Below are positions 8,599 through 17,528 of a stretch of DNA of 36,613 nt, piece after piece. The notes below the pieces were generated by a model that was not told the DNA's origin, made no database searches, and saw nothing but the letters and a program-made list of their open reading frames with translations. The position numbers were made by a program, and so were the translations under genes. Position 1 is the first letter of the stretch. Every line of letters starts with the position of its first letter. The DNA is from Bacteroidales bacterium (GTDB taxonomy: Bacteria; Bacteroidota; Bacteroidia; Bacteroidales; UBA3824): assembly GCA_016286055.1 (NCBI GenBank), contig JAEERW010000024.1, positions 1 to 36,613 on the forward strand, in the 5' to 3' direction.

Positions 8599-9261
8599 AT
8601 GACATTATCCGATTTAGATATTGACCTAATGCTGAGGCTGTTTGTGGGCTCGGTGCTTGGCGGAATTATCGGCTTGGAGAGAGAATATAGGTCGAAATTC
8701 GCCGGGTTTCGCACGCATTTTCTTGTGGCTTTGGGCAGTTCGCTGTTTATGGTGATGTCGATTCACGGATTCGACGATTTGGCTGTGCGTTACGATGCGT
8801 CGCGTATTGCTGCTCAGATAGTTTCGGGCATCGGCTTTATTGGTGCGGGCGCAATTATGTTTCAAAAACACGCCGTCAGGGGACTCACCACGGCTGCGGG
8901 ACTTTGGGTTACGGCGGCTATCGGCGTGTGCGCAGGGTCGGGGAAATTCCTTCTTGCTATTGCCGCCACGGTGATGGTGCTGCTCTGTCTCGAAACTCTT
9001 AATTTTGTGCTTAGCAAACTTGGCAAAAAGATTATTTCGCTAAGTATTTCGGCTCATTCAAAGGCTGAAATCACCACTATATTACAGAATCTCAGAAACG
9101 CCGGTTTCAAGGTGGATACTTATAATATGGAGTTGAAAAAACGCACCGACGGCGATGTCTACGAACTGACAATGGAGGTGAAGGTAAACCGCAAGGAATA
9201 CGACCAAAAAGTTAGCGAACTATTTGCCAACTTTGATGATGTTTCGATTGACACAATTTAA
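8599..9261 (+). CDS. MgtC/SapB family membrane protein
   Basis: The 220-residue protein has an N-terminal membrane domain with the MgtC hallmark LGGIIGLEREYRSKFAGFRT (20 residues from about position 20) and LVALGSSLFMVMS, then GFIGAGAIMF and 'VRGLTTAAGLWVTAAIGVC'. A C-terminal soluble domain of about 70 residues (AEITTILQNLRNAGFKV...) resembles the ACT-like regulatory tail. Family members are linked to Mg2+ homeostasis or inhibition of F-type ATPase; many MgtC/SapB proteins outside pathogens have no proven role. It stands apart from the next gene by 58 bp of AT-rich repeats (ATAATGCACAATGCATAAT). Confidence 0.9.
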   Translation: MTLSDLDIDLMLRLFVGSVLGGIIGLEREYRSKFAGFRTHFLVALGSSLFMVMSIHGFDDLAVRYDASRIAAQIVSGIGFIGAGAIMFQKHAVRGLTTAAGLWVTAAIGVCAGSGKFLLAIAATVMVLLCLETLNFVLSKLGKKIISLSISAHSKAEITTILQNLRNAGFKVDTYNMELKKRTDGDVYELTMEVKVNRKEYDQKVSELFANFDDVSIDTI

Positions 9262-9319
9262 TTAATGCTTAATTCATAATGCACAATGCATAATTTATAA
9301 TTGAAAAAATATAAACCTT

Positions 9320-10504
9320 ATGATAAATTTTACATATTACGCACCCACAGAGGTGGTTTTTGGCAAAGGGGTTGAGATGCAGACTGCCTCGCTTATAAAA
9401 AAATATAACGGCACTAATGTGCTTATACATTACGGTGGCAAAAGTGCTGAACGGCTCGGACTTATTAATCTTGTTACCAAAATGCTTGATAGCGAGGGTA
9501 TTAAATATACACTTTTGGGCGGAGTTGTGCCAAATCCACGACTTTCGATGGTGCGCAAAGGCATAGAAATTTGTCGTGCTAATGGCATCAATTTTATACT
9601 TGCAATAGGAGGGGGGAGCGTGATAGATTCCTCTAAGGCAATTGCTTACGGCGTAGAATACGATGGCGATGTATGGGATTTTTTTGATAATAAGGCAGTT
9701 CCGCAAAAATCTATGCCTGTGGGAGCCATTGTTACCATTCCTGCCGCAGGAAGCGAAATGAGCGATAGTTGCGTTATTACCAATGAAGAAGGCGATTGGA
9801 AACGGGGATGCAACAACAATCTGTGTCGCTGCAAGTTTGCCGTTATGAATCCTGAATTTACCTACTCGCTTCCGGCTTATCAAACTGCCTGCGGTGCGGT
9901 TGACATTATGATGCACACTATGGAACGATATTTTAGTCCCGACACCGATATGACCCTCACCGACGCTATTGCTGAGGCACTTATGCGCACTGTTAAGGAT
10001 ACGGCTTACGACCTTTTGAAAAATCCCAATGATTATCAGGCACGTGCTCAAATGATGTGGGCTTCAAGTCTGTCGCACAACGATTTAACTGGCTGCGGCA
10101 CTAAGCGCGATTTTGCTACTCATCGTTTGGAACACGAACTCAGCGGAATGTTTGATGTGGCTCACGCGGCAGGACTTTCGGCTTTGTGGGGCAGTTGGGC
10201 AAGATATGTTATGAATGTGAATGTCAGCCGTTTTGTGCGTTTTGCTGTTAACGTTATGGGCGTAGAAAACGATTACAATAATCCCGAAAAAACGGCTCTC
10301 AAAGGCATTGAGGCAATGGAACGTTTTTATCACGATATTAATATGCCTGCCAATATCAGCGAACTTTTGGGTAAAAAACTTACCGATGCCCAAATCGACC
10401 AACTTGCCCAAAAATGCAGCCGTGGCGACACCATTACGCAAGGTTCGTTTAAAGTGCTGAAAATGGCTGATGTACGACGAATTTTTACCTTGGCTAATGC
10501 TTAA
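9320..10504 (+). CDS. Iron-containing (group III) alcohol dehydrogenase, YqhD/BdhA-like
   Basis: A 394-residue NAD(P)H-dependent alcohol/aldehyde oxidoreductase of the cytosol. The nucleotide-binding motif is AIGGGSVIDSSKAIA (95-109). The metal ligands can be placed at Asp195 (in GAVDIMMHT), His199, His268 (in FATHRLEHELS) and His282 (in VAHAAGLSALW). This spacing equals that of E. coli YqhD with a one-residue shift, so YqhD/butanol dehydrogenase-like activity is likely. The substrate is not determined; broad aldehyde reduction is typical. Its stop codon overlaps the stop of the convergent next gene by 4 bp (TTAA). Confidence 0.92.
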   Translation: MINFTYYAPTEVVFGKGVEMQTASLIKKYNGTNVLIHYGGKSAERLGLINLVTKMLDSEGIKYTLLGGVVPNPRLSMVRKGIEICRANGINFILAIGGGSVIDSSKAIAYGVEYDGDVWDFFDNKAVPQKSMPVGAIVTIPAAGSEMSDSCVITNEEGDWKRGCNNNLCRCKFAVMNPEFTYSLPAYQTACGAVDIMMHTMERYFSPDTDMTLTDAIAEALMRTVKDTAYDLLKNPNDYQARAQMMWASSLSHNDLTGCGTKRDFATHRLEHELSGMFDVAHAAGLSALWGSWARYVMNVNVSRFVRFAVNVMGVENDYNNPEKTALKGIEAMERFYHDINMPANISELLGKKLTDAQIDQLAQKCSRGDTITQGSFKVLKMADVRRIFTLANA

Positions 10505-11295
10505 CGGTTTTTGTTGAGCACAAGAAACTGACGACGTATTTCGGGTGTCCAATATTTTAGTATATCGTTGAAAACGAACACTTTCATTGGCATAACAGTG
10601 AATTTTTCTGTTGGAGTCCACCCTTTGGCGTAACGCATTAAACAAGTTAGTGCGTTTACGTCGTCGTGCAGTTTTATGTAGTTGCGTGCAGCCCAGATAT
10701 GATGGTCGTCGAGGGTGATAAGGTCGGCGTATTCCTCATAAATTTTTAGCACTTTTTCGGTTTCAATGTTGTTCCACATGTACATCAGCATCGACGAAAT
10801 CATGCGAGCCGATTCTTCGCGAGTGCACCCGTTGTTTTCAAAAATAATGGTGGATTGGCACTCGGCAGGGGTAATGATTTTTACCTTTTTGGGCGAATCG
10901 GTGGTTTTTTGACCGTTGAGACGGCGCATTGCATTAAGATAGATATTTTCAAACGGTTTGGCTGCCGCATATCCGTATTCTTTTCGTTTTTGGGCAATGT
11001 AGTAGTCGAGAAACTCAATTGCGCGGCTTATACTGCCAGTTTTTTTGGCGGCGTAAACGTATGCGCGCAGGTGATGGTTAACGATAAGTGGGTCGTACCA
11101 TTGATGATCGGCAGGAAGCGAATGTTCATCAAAATACATTGCGTTTTTGAGGTCGTCGCGGTAGTAAGCGATTTCAGCCTTGGCAATGTTTTTAATGGTT
11201 TCGGGCGCGGGGGCTTTTTCCAAAAGTTCCAATCCGTGGTCAGTTTCGCCGCTACGGATAAGGTTAATTGCTGTTTGAAAGTCGTTTTTAGGCAT
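10501..11295 (-). CDS. Helical-repeat (TPR-like) protein of unknown function
   Basis: The 264-residue protein starts with helix pairs of TPR/Sel1-like spacing (FQTAINLIRSGETDHGLELL, AEIAYYRDDLKNAMYFDEH) and continues as all-alpha. There is no signal peptide or catalytic motif, and the family is not recognised. The convergent alcohol dehydrogenase shares the TTAA at the stops, so the two genes have no terminator between them. A box TATTTTTG on the minus strand (11334-11341) is a candidate promoter. A scaffold role is only a guess. Confidence 0.65.
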   Translation of the reverse strand: MPKNDFQTAINLIRSGETDHGLELLEKAPAPETIKNIAKAEIAYYRDDLKNAMYFDEHSLPADHQWYDPLIVNHHLRAYVYAAKKTGSISRAIEFLDYYIAQKRKEYGYAAAKPFENIYLNAMRRLNGQKTTDSPKKVKIITPAECQSTIIFENNGCTREESARMISSMLMYMWNNIETEKVLKIYEEYADLITLDDHHIWAARNYIKLHDDVNALTCLMRYAKGWTPTEKFTVMPMKVFVFNDILKYWTPEIRRQFLVLNKNR

Positions 11296-11405
11296 AGTAT
11301 GATTCTTTCGTTTCCAATATTTTTCTGATACCGCAAAAATACGATAAATGTATTAAAAAACAAATTTTTTTGGGGGAAGGGATTATGTGCTTAATGTTTT
11401 TTAAT

Positions 11406-11972
11406 TTATACAAACGAATCAGCCATCAAATCTTTTCTACCAATAAGACTAAAAATTGTTATCTTATTGTCCTCATTAATAATACGCAACGTTCTCAAAA
11501 TTTCACCAAGAGTAGAGCCGCTTGTGGTTACATCGTCGATAATAAGCACATTTTGTTTGCGAATTTGGGCACAAAGTTCTGCGTCGGCAGATAAAACATC
11601 CTTATAATAAACCATTTTGGGCTGAGCAAAACGGTAAATGTAACGCATCATATAGCGTGTAACATCGTTTTGCAAATCGGGCATTATCACAAGTTCGTAA
11701 AAATAAAGGTTCACTTGATTATGTAAAGAATCAACAGCACGTTGAATAAATTCAGTCAACTTCGGCTTCGATTTTAAACCAACATTACACTTAATGAAGT
11801 GATTGAATTTATTTCTAAGCGCATTTGGAACATCATCGGCAAAATCAAAATGGTAGTAAAAGCAATTATCTATAAAATTGAGATTAGAACCAAATCCTTT
11901 TAATGAAACAACTTCATCGTGTTCAAAATCAAACACAAACTTATTTGTTCCATCAAAAAATGTTATGCCCAT
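11406..11972 (-). CDS. Phosphoribosyltransferase-like protein, shortened paralogue
   Basis: With the start at MGITFFDG the product has 188 residues. The PRPP-binding motif VLIIDDVTTSGST near the C-terminus marks a type I phosphoribosyltransferase. It is a paralogue of the 268-residue protein at 34450-35256. The last 60 residues are identical, but the N-terminal part is much more divergent. About 80 residues between 'RYIYRFAQP' and 'ADAELCAQ' are replaced by about ten (KMVYYKDVLS). The loss removes most of the region before the PRPP loop, so activity is doubtful. The frame could extend 14 codons upstream, but that would include the promoter (TAACTTTG, 11990-11997); both paralogues share about 20 bp of leader before this ATG. 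Confidence 0.75.
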   Translation of the reverse strand: MGITFFDGTNKFVFDFEHDEVVSLKGFGSNLNFIDNCFYYHFDFADDVPNALRNKFNHFIKCNVGLKSKPKLTEFIQRAVDSLHNQVNLYFYELVIMPDLQNDVTRYMMRYIYRFAQPKMVYYKDVLSADAELCAQIRKQNVLIIDDVTTSGSTLGEILRTLRIINEDNKITIFSLIGRKDLMADSFV

Positions 11973-11989
11973 ATCGAAGTAATTTTTTG

Positions 11990-11997
11990 CAAAGTTA
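11990..11997 (-). promoter_or_regulatory. -7 box for the short phosphoribosyltransferase gene
   Basis: The minus strand reads TAACTTTG, then GCAAAAAATTACTTCGAT into the ATG at 11972. The paralogue at 34450 has TATCTTTG followed by nearly the same leader. Confidence 0.6.
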
Positions 11998-12040
11998 ATA
12001 AAAATCGTTATCAACCGAATACGATTATTAAATTATTGAG

Positions 12041-12048
12041 TATATTTG
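12041..12048 (+). promoter_or_regulatory. -7 box for the DUF4160/DUF2442 unit (TATATTTG)
   Basis: TATATTTG lies 18 bp before the ATG at 12067. The surrounding 60 bp (12016-12075) resemble the promoter block of the TIR-Sel1 gene (19048-19107), with matching CGAATACGATT and ATTATTGA-TATATTTGC. Confidence 0.7.
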
Positions 12049-12066
12049 CAAAAAATAAAATTGACT

Positions 12067-12300
12067 ATGCCAACAATATTCATTTTTTTCGGATTTCGGT
12101 TTCTGTTCTACTCAAACGACCATGAACCTGTACACGTTCATATCGTTAAAGACGATTGCGAAGCAAAATATAATGTAAAACCATTAGAACAAATCTATAA
12201 TCACGGTTTTTAAAAGCGCGAAATAGCAATTATTGAATCCATTATAGATGAAAACCAAGAAATTATAATCGACCGTTGGACTAACTATTTTAACAAATAA
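12067..12300 (+). pseudogene. DUF4160 protein interrupted by one in-frame stop
   Basis: Translation from the ATG gives MPTIFIFFGFRFLFYSNDHE, then PVHVHIVKDDCEAKYNVK and PLEQIYNHGF, followed by TAA at 12211-12213. The same frame then continues without a gap as KREIAIIESIIDENQEII and DRWTNYFNK to a normal stop at 12300. Together this is a complete DUF4160 protein of about 77 residues. DUF4160 small proteins are usually paired with DUF2442 proteins, as here, and are suspected toxin-antitoxin-like modules without a settled function. The only lesion is a single codon (TAA where AAA would restore Lys). Confidence 0.8.
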
Positions 12301-12304
12301 ATCT

Positions 12305-12568
12305 ATGCCACATCAAATCCACATATCTCGTGTTTGGGTAGATTCCAACTACGTTTACGCCGCTACCGAAGACGGCAAAACTGCAAAATATGCTTTTGCT
12401 GATTGGAAGGGGTTTGCCAACACAACCGAAGAACAACGCCAAAATTTCTATCTATCATATTCAGGCATCCATTGGCGACAAATTGATGAGGATTTTAGTT
12501 TCAATGGAATGTTCAGAGATTGCGGTGTGTATCCTGATGGATATGAAGTAGATATTGTAAAGGCATAA
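12305..12568 (+). CDS. DUF2442 domain protein
   Basis: An 87-residue protein with the DUF2442 pattern: 'ISRVWVDSNYVYAATEDGKT', then AKYAFADWKGFANTTEEQRQ, then GIHWRQIDEDFSFNGMFRD. It starts 4 bp after the end of the interrupted DUF4160 frame, as in intact DUF4160-DUF2442 operons. DUF2442 resembles a small DNA- or partner-binding fold; the molecular role is unknown. The intact frame suggests that this half is still selected or that the break is recent. Confidence 0.8.
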   Translation: MPHQIHISRVWVDSNYVYAATEDGKTAKYAFADWKGFANTTEEQRQNFYLSYSGIHWRQIDEDFSFNGMFRDCGVYPDGYEVDIVKA

Positions 12569-12655
12569 AGACATTATCCATACATCTCAGCCGCCTCTCT
12601 ATGCATATAAATAATGACATTATGACATAATGAAAGACAATATACGAAATTACAA

Positions 12656-14986
12656 TTAATCAATTGACGATTCATCAAAACCGTCATTTGACCATTGGGA
12701 TAAAACGTCTATTGCATCAGGTATATAAGAAAGAATATGTTTGGGATTGATATAATACAGGAACATTATTATGCTTTTTGCAATAATTATTTTTTCTTCC
12801 TTGGAAAATTTAAAACCTGTTATATTCATTGCATTAGCGGCTTCTTGTTCATGACTTTCTCCATTTAACACCAATCTGGTCATAAGATTTTTATAATATA
12901 ATCGCTTATTCCCGGGAATATTTTTTATTACATCATTATCATGAGATATTGACATAAAATCACGAGCATAAACAAAAGAAGAATATGCTTCCATCAGTTT
13001 TCTCATTTGGTTGCCAATAACTGATGATTTTTTGTCAGCATTTTTATTGCAGGCAAATTCAAAAACAGCAATCATAATAGTTTTGTATTCGTTAAACAAA
13101 CCTTTTTTGGGAGATATTCCTTTATCGACAAGTTCTAGATACCCATCTTTATTTTCTTCTAATTCAGTTCGTACTTTCTGCAAGTTAAAGACAGTTTGAA
13201 TATCATGAGTCATTATGAGAATTTTGGTATTAGGATTGCCTTGAATGAATTGTTCGGTCATCCATCTCAATAAAGAAATGACACCTACTCGATTCTCAAA
13301 ATCGAAACTTGAAACAGGGTCATCAATAATAATAATAGAAGCATCTTTATATTTGTCTTTATTATTTTTGTCAACGAACATACTGGCGAAAAAGTAACAT
13401 AAGGCAATTATATTTCTCTCTCCGACAGAGATAGTTGAAGGTTTGACATCTTTATTGCGTGATAATAACGTATATATACCATTCTCTTTTGTTAATTGCA
13501 ATCTGTCTTTGTCAAAAAAGACATAAGACAAAGCCTGATTGATAAAATCAAGAGCGATTGTAATTTGTTGTTTCTGAGCAATAAGATTATTCAATTGTTT
13601 TTTTACTCGTTCTTCATCTTCCTTTCTCTTTTTTAATAATTGTATTAGATTATTTTTATTTTCGGACAAATCAGAATATTCTTTAATAAGTGATTCTAAT
13701 TCATAATAAGCCAAGTGTTTATTCTGTTTACTAATATTTTCTTTAAAAGTTTTTTGTTTTTCTACTACTTGGTTGAAATTCTTCACAAGACCATCAAGAT
13801 GGTCCAATGATTCTTCCACATTGTGGAAACACTTATTAAAATTATCCTCATCAATTAATTTATTATATGGCAGATAAATATTAACCATTCTTTCTTTTAG
13901 AATTGACTTTGCTTTGTTAATTTCACTATTATAGACACGAATATCTCTTTCGAGATTCTTTATTGCAGTACTAAAAAGTTTATTATCAATGTTAGGTACA
14001 ATTTTTAAGGATATTTCTACAAATTTAGCCATTGCTTCGGCAAGTTGATTTTTATAAGTTTCAGCCTCCTTATTGAGTATTCTTTTAACCAATTGAATTA
14101 CAGACTCTTTACCAACAGAATTAATGGGGCGTAAACATAAAGGACACACATTAACATTCTCATCATTAAAAACCACCTGAGAATCACCAATATAACGTCC
14201 GTATTTACCCTGAATGATATCCATAATATTCTTTTCACGTTCTGAAAACTCAGGAATCTCTTTGTGTACACAAAGGAGTTTATTAACATAGGTAATATCA
14301 ATGTCATTCGTGAGTGTAGGACAATTCCATTCAATCGGTTGTTGTCCTTTTGTTTGTTCTATTATCTTAATACCACCTAGAACTTCTTCCGACAAAGTTT
14401 GAAATGATAGTGTTCCTTTCCCAGTTTGTATTATGTTTCCTAAAACAACATCATTTACATCACTCTTTGATATCTTCCCTTGAATGGCTCTTTCTCTATC
14501 TGCCCAATTTCCATCCTTCCGTAATTGTTTCAATAATTGCTTATGAATGTCCTCATATTTATTCGCAACACTTCCAATAACTTCTGTATTCAAACTACAT
14601 ACCAATTGCGATTTTTCTTCCAGAATTTTATTTAAAACTGCCTCATACTCTTTAATTTGTAAATCAAGTTCAACCTGTTCACCAAGCATAATTATTGGAT
14701 GCAATCCGTCTTGCTCAACTTTGATATTTTTTTCTATATAATCCTCATTGAAAACGAAAATATGTTTTTTATCATCATCGTTCAGAGGTTCATCGAATTC
14801 TATGTGTGGTGATTCCATTGACGAATCGGATACGTATGCTGAAATAGCCCGAGAGATTGATGATTTACCGCTACCATTACGACCGTACAAGATATTAAAC
14901 CTATAAGGCAATATTGGTAAAGATTCATTCGAAAAGAAAGAATCACCACTATTGTTAAATGATATTGTTGTCTGATTTCCTATCAT
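12656..14986 (-). CDS. RloC-like AAA_13 ATPase with zinc-hook motif and putative anticodon-nuclease C-terminus
   Basis: A 776-residue SMC/Rad50-like ATPase. Walker A is YGRNGSGKSS (34-43). A long coiled coil (about 100-490) is split by CPLC (281-284), a Rad50/RloC-type zinc-hook motif. The ABC signature is SVGERN (520-525), Walker B IIIIDDPVSSFD (551-562) and the H-loop IMTHD (591-595). The C-terminus holds Arg662-x3-Glu666 (MRKLMEAY) and His712 (LVLNGESHEQ), which resembles the Arg-Glu-His catalytic set of PrrC and RloC tRNA anticodon nucleases. RloC enzymes cut or excise a wobble base of tRNA under DNA-damage or phage stress. The gene lies 97 bp behind the DUF4365-TPR gene on the same strand, with no clear promoter of its own. 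The ATPase call is firm; nuclease activity is inferred. Confidence 0.8.
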   Translation of the reverse strand: MIGNQTTISFNNSGDSFFSNESLPILPYRFNILYGRNGSGKSSISRAISAYVSDSSMESPHIEFDEPLNDDDKKHIFVFNEDYIEKNIKVEQDGLHPIIMLGEQVELDLQIKEYEAVLNKILEEKSQLVCSLNTEVIGSVANKYEDIHKQLLKQLRKDGNWADRERAIQGKISKSDVNDVVLGNIIQTGKGTLSFQTLSEEVLGGIKIIEQTKGQQPIEWNCPTLTNDIDITYVNKLLCVHKEIPEFSEREKNIMDIIQGKYGRYIGDSQVVFNDENVNVCPLCLRPINSVGKESVIQLVKRILNKEAETYKNQLAEAMAKFVEISLKIVPNIDNKLFSTAIKNLERDIRVYNSEINKAKSILKERMVNIYLPYNKLIDEDNFNKCFHNVEESLDHLDGLVKNFNQVVEKQKTFKENISKQNKHLAYYELESLIKEYSDLSENKNNLIQLLKKRKEDEERVKKQLNNLIAQKQQITIALDFINQALSYVFFDKDRLQLTKENGIYTLLSRNKDVKPSTISVGERNIIALCYFFASMFVDKNNKDKYKDASIIIIDDPVSSFDFENRVGVISLLRWMTEQFIQGNPNTKILIMTHDIQTVFNLQKVRTELEENKDGYLELVDKGISPKKGLFNEYKTIMIAVFEFACNKNADKKSSVIGNQMRKLMEAYSSFVYARDFMSISHDNDVIKNIPGNKRLYYKNLMTRLVLNGESHEQEAANAMNITGFKFSKEEKIIIAKSIIMFLYYINPKHILSYIPDAIDVLSQWSNDGFDESSID

Positions 14987-14996
14987 AATAGTTTTA

Positions 14997-15035
14997 CTTT
15001 ACTTATTCGTAGTTAATAATCAATATTAAGTAAAG
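14997..15035. repeat. Short inverted repeat between the TPR-nuclease and ATPase genes
   Basis: CTTTACTTA (14997-15005) and TAAGTAAAG (15027-15035) are perfect 9-bp arms around a 21-bp AT-rich loop. They sit just upstream of the ATPase start. The repeat could be a regulator site or an mRNA structure that tunes the downstream gene. Confidence 0.4.
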
Positions 15036-15083
15036 CAAAAAATGTACCTTTAAGAACAAAATTGTTTACCAATAAACATATTT

Positions 15084-17507
15084 TTATAAAAATGTACTTG
15101 TATTATCTTTAATGATATTTGATTCTTTCTCTTTTTCGCATATGTCAAACAGCAAATCTTTGGCTTTGTCTAAATACTTAGTTGTTACATTTGAGTTTTC
15201 CTTTAATGATTGGAATGTATTGATTGCTTTTTCACAAGATTGTTTAGCAACATCATATCTTTTTTCTTCGTGTTGTATGATGGCTAATGATAAAAGTGAC
15301 ATACCAATATATGCAATAAATTTATTAGGATGATTATTATCAAGCATTTGATATATTTTCAGAATTGCCATCATTTTTTTTTCAGCATCGTAATATTGTT
15401 TCTGTTCAATATATAGCAAATTAAGATCTCGAAGAATACTTATGATTAGAAAGAGCAAATCAGTTGGAATATTTTTGGGATAGTTCCAATACAATTTAAG
15501 CGCATCATTAATTTCTTCATCTGCCATGCTCAATTGTTTGTTTGCTGTGTGAATGCTTGCAAGATTGCACAGTGTGTTAATTTCATGATAAGCATATACT
15601 GAGGGATTTTTCTTGACTAATTTCTTACAAACTAGGAGAACTTCTTTAAACTCATTTTCTGCTTCCGTTGGTTTATCATGATAAAAATGTAATATCGCTG
15701 AATCATGTAGTACATTTAACATCTTAATAATATCTGAATCTGGAATAGAATTAGAAATACATAAATAAAAATCGACAATTTGATGAATTTCTTTTTCTGC
15801 ATCACAATATCTATTAAGTGATGTATACAATAATACAAGATTACAGAGAGTTCCAATAATATAACAATTATAGGCTTCGGGATATGACTCTGCAAGTTTC
15901 CTATAAATAACTAAACAATCATTATATTCTGCTTCTGCTTTTTTTACTTCACATGTTACGCTATGTAGATTCGCCATATTATTCAGTGTGTCAGCCACAC
16001 CTTTTATATATGCATTTGGGTATTTGGTAGCTAAACGTTGTCTAATATCCAAAGCCTCTTTGAATTCTATTTCAGCTCGGTCAAAGATTTTTGTTGATTT
16101 ATGAAATATTGCAAGGTTATTAAGACTTGTAGCCAAATCACTCAAATATTTATCAGGATTATATTGAGATAATTTACGATAAGTATTTAAAGATTCTAAA
16201 TATTCTTGTTCCGCTTCGTTGTATAATTTCATATTATCATGCAAAACCGCTAAATTATTATGTATCATAGCTACATTCTCAAACAACTCAAAATCATTCT
16301 TGGACAAATTATGATACAAATCCAAAGCTTTTTTATATTCCTCTTCCGCTTTTGCATATTTATTAAAGCGGTTATATAAGTTAGCCAAATTATTGTGAGT
16401 TGTAGCAACTTCTTCCATATAGGGGGTTGAATTATCATCTGATAGAACTAGATAAAAACAAAGAGCCTCTTTGAATGCAAGTTCGGCTTCTTTGTAACGA
16501 TTTAGAACAGAATGAAGGCGACCTATGTTATTAAGGGTTGCGGCCAGATAATTATTGTAAATTTTTGGAGCATCTATCGCAAGGTTTCTAAACACTTTCA
16601 AAGCTTCCGTAAACTCCTTTTCGGCTTCGTGATATAGATTACGATCAAGATGAATAAGGCCCAAATTGTTAATAATTAATGCATAATACAAACAATATTG
16701 ATTGCCTGCTTTTTGTAATTCATTCAAAGCATTATCATAATATCTTTCAGCCAAATCATATAATTTTTGGTTGAATAAGTATACACCAAAATTAATGAGA
16801 AGATTAATAAATTTATATTGTTTCATGTTACAATATACTATTTCAATAACCTTTTGAGCGTAATAAATGAATTTATCACGCCAACCGGCAGTTGCATCTT
16901 CTTTTAGATTTACTATTGTATCAATTAGTGGTTCAACATCGTACCTGATGTTTATATCAACGATATTTTCAAGATTTTTTCTTATTATTCTAAACTCTTT
17001 TACCAATGATTTTATCTCAAATGGGGAAGGATTGTCTATTGTTTCTTTCTGTCTTGCTTCTGCGAATTGTATAACAGCTTGTTCAAAATATTGGGGTTTG
17101 TCTGAAATCTCTTGCAATTTTAAAGTTATAGTTTTTGTCTCCTCTTGCAACATTGTCTCTATTGAACTAACAGAGAGGAAAGTATAAAGGATTCGATTAG
17201 ATTCTACATTATCATTGATTTGCACAAGAAAGAATACACATCCCCTGTCTGCTTTAAATCCCTTTAAATATTCTCGTCCAATTCTAAAACTGTCATTTTT
17301 AAAGTTCTTTGTTCCCTTTATTTGAAGAGGTATCCTATATACAAAATCACGTACTGAATGGTTAACGTCGCTATTGTAAACATAAATATCACCATCCCAA
17401 ATAGGAGTCTTATCATTTGATGTTATATAAGGCTCTAACTTAGGACATCTATCAATATAGTTTTCCACAGCACGAACTGCCGCTCGCTCAATTTTATCGT
17501 TATTCAT
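15084..17507 (-). CDS. DUF4365-like (PD-(D/E)XK-type) domain fused to about 11 TPR units
   Basis: An 807-residue protein. The first ~130 residues resemble DUF4365: Glu15, then WDGDIYVY (Asp38/Asp40) and PLQIKG (Gln62-x-Lys64). This order fits the Glu...Asp...(E/Q)xK core of restriction-endonuclease folds. Residues ~280-785 hold about eleven regular 46-residue TPR units whose first helix reads like NNLAxLHxxxxxYxEAExEF. The protein is probably cytoplasmic: a TPR sensor arm with a nuclease-like head. It is first in a two-gene unit with the RloC-like ATPase. The minus-strand box TAAATTTG (17521-17528) is a good promoter. A catalytic role of the head is inferred; it could also be a degenerate DNA-binding version. 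Confidence 0.75.
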   Translation of the reverse strand: MNNDKIERAAVRAVENYIDRCPKLEPYITSNDKTPIWDGDIYVYNSDVNHSVRDFVYRIPLQIKGTKNFKNDSFRIGREYLKGFKADRGCVFFLVQINDNVESNRILYTFLSVSSIETMLQEETKTITLKLQEISDKPQYFEQAVIQFAEARQKETIDNPSPFEIKSLVKEFRIIRKNLENIVDINIRYDVEPLIDTIVNLKEDATAGWRDKFIYYAQKVIEIVYCNMKQYKFINLLINFGVYLFNQKLYDLAERYYDNALNELQKAGNQYCLYYALIINNLGLIHLDRNLYHEAEKEFTEALKVFRNLAIDAPKIYNNYLAATLNNIGRLHSVLNRYKEAELAFKEALCFYLVLSDDNSTPYMEEVATTHNNLANLYNRFNKYAKAEEEYKKALDLYHNLSKNDFELFENVAMIHNNLAVLHDNMKLYNEAEQEYLESLNTYRKLSQYNPDKYLSDLATSLNNLAIFHKSTKIFDRAEIEFKEALDIRQRLATKYPNAYIKGVADTLNNMANLHSVTCEVKKAEAEYNDCLVIYRKLAESYPEAYNCYIIGTLCNLVLLYTSLNRYCDAEKEIHQIVDFYLCISNSIPDSDIIKMLNVLHDSAILHFYHDKPTEAENEFKEVLLVCKKLVKKNPSVYAYHEINTLCNLASIHTANKQLSMADEEINDALKLYWNYPKNIPTDLLFLIISILRDLNLLYIEQKQYYDAEKKMMAILKIYQMLDNNHPNKFIAYIGMSLLSLAIIQHEEKRYDVAKQSCEKAINTFQSLKENSNVTTKYLDKAKDLLFDICEKEKESNIIKDNTSTFL

Positions 17508-17520
17508 TATTTCATTTTTA

Positions 17521-17528
17521 CAAATTTA
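17521..17528 (-). promoter_or_regulatory. -7 box for the DUF4365-TPR / RloC-like unit (TAAATTTG)
   Basis: The minus strand reads TAAATTTG, ending 14 bp before the ATG at 17507. The leader would be very short. Confidence 0.5.

Noticed and set aside
9269-10051. Long open frame on the minus strand (260 codons) inside the alcohol dehydrogenase gene
   Set aside because: It lies opposite a gene with all metal ligands in place, has no family features, and its Cys/His/Asn-rich composition is typical of an antisense shadow.
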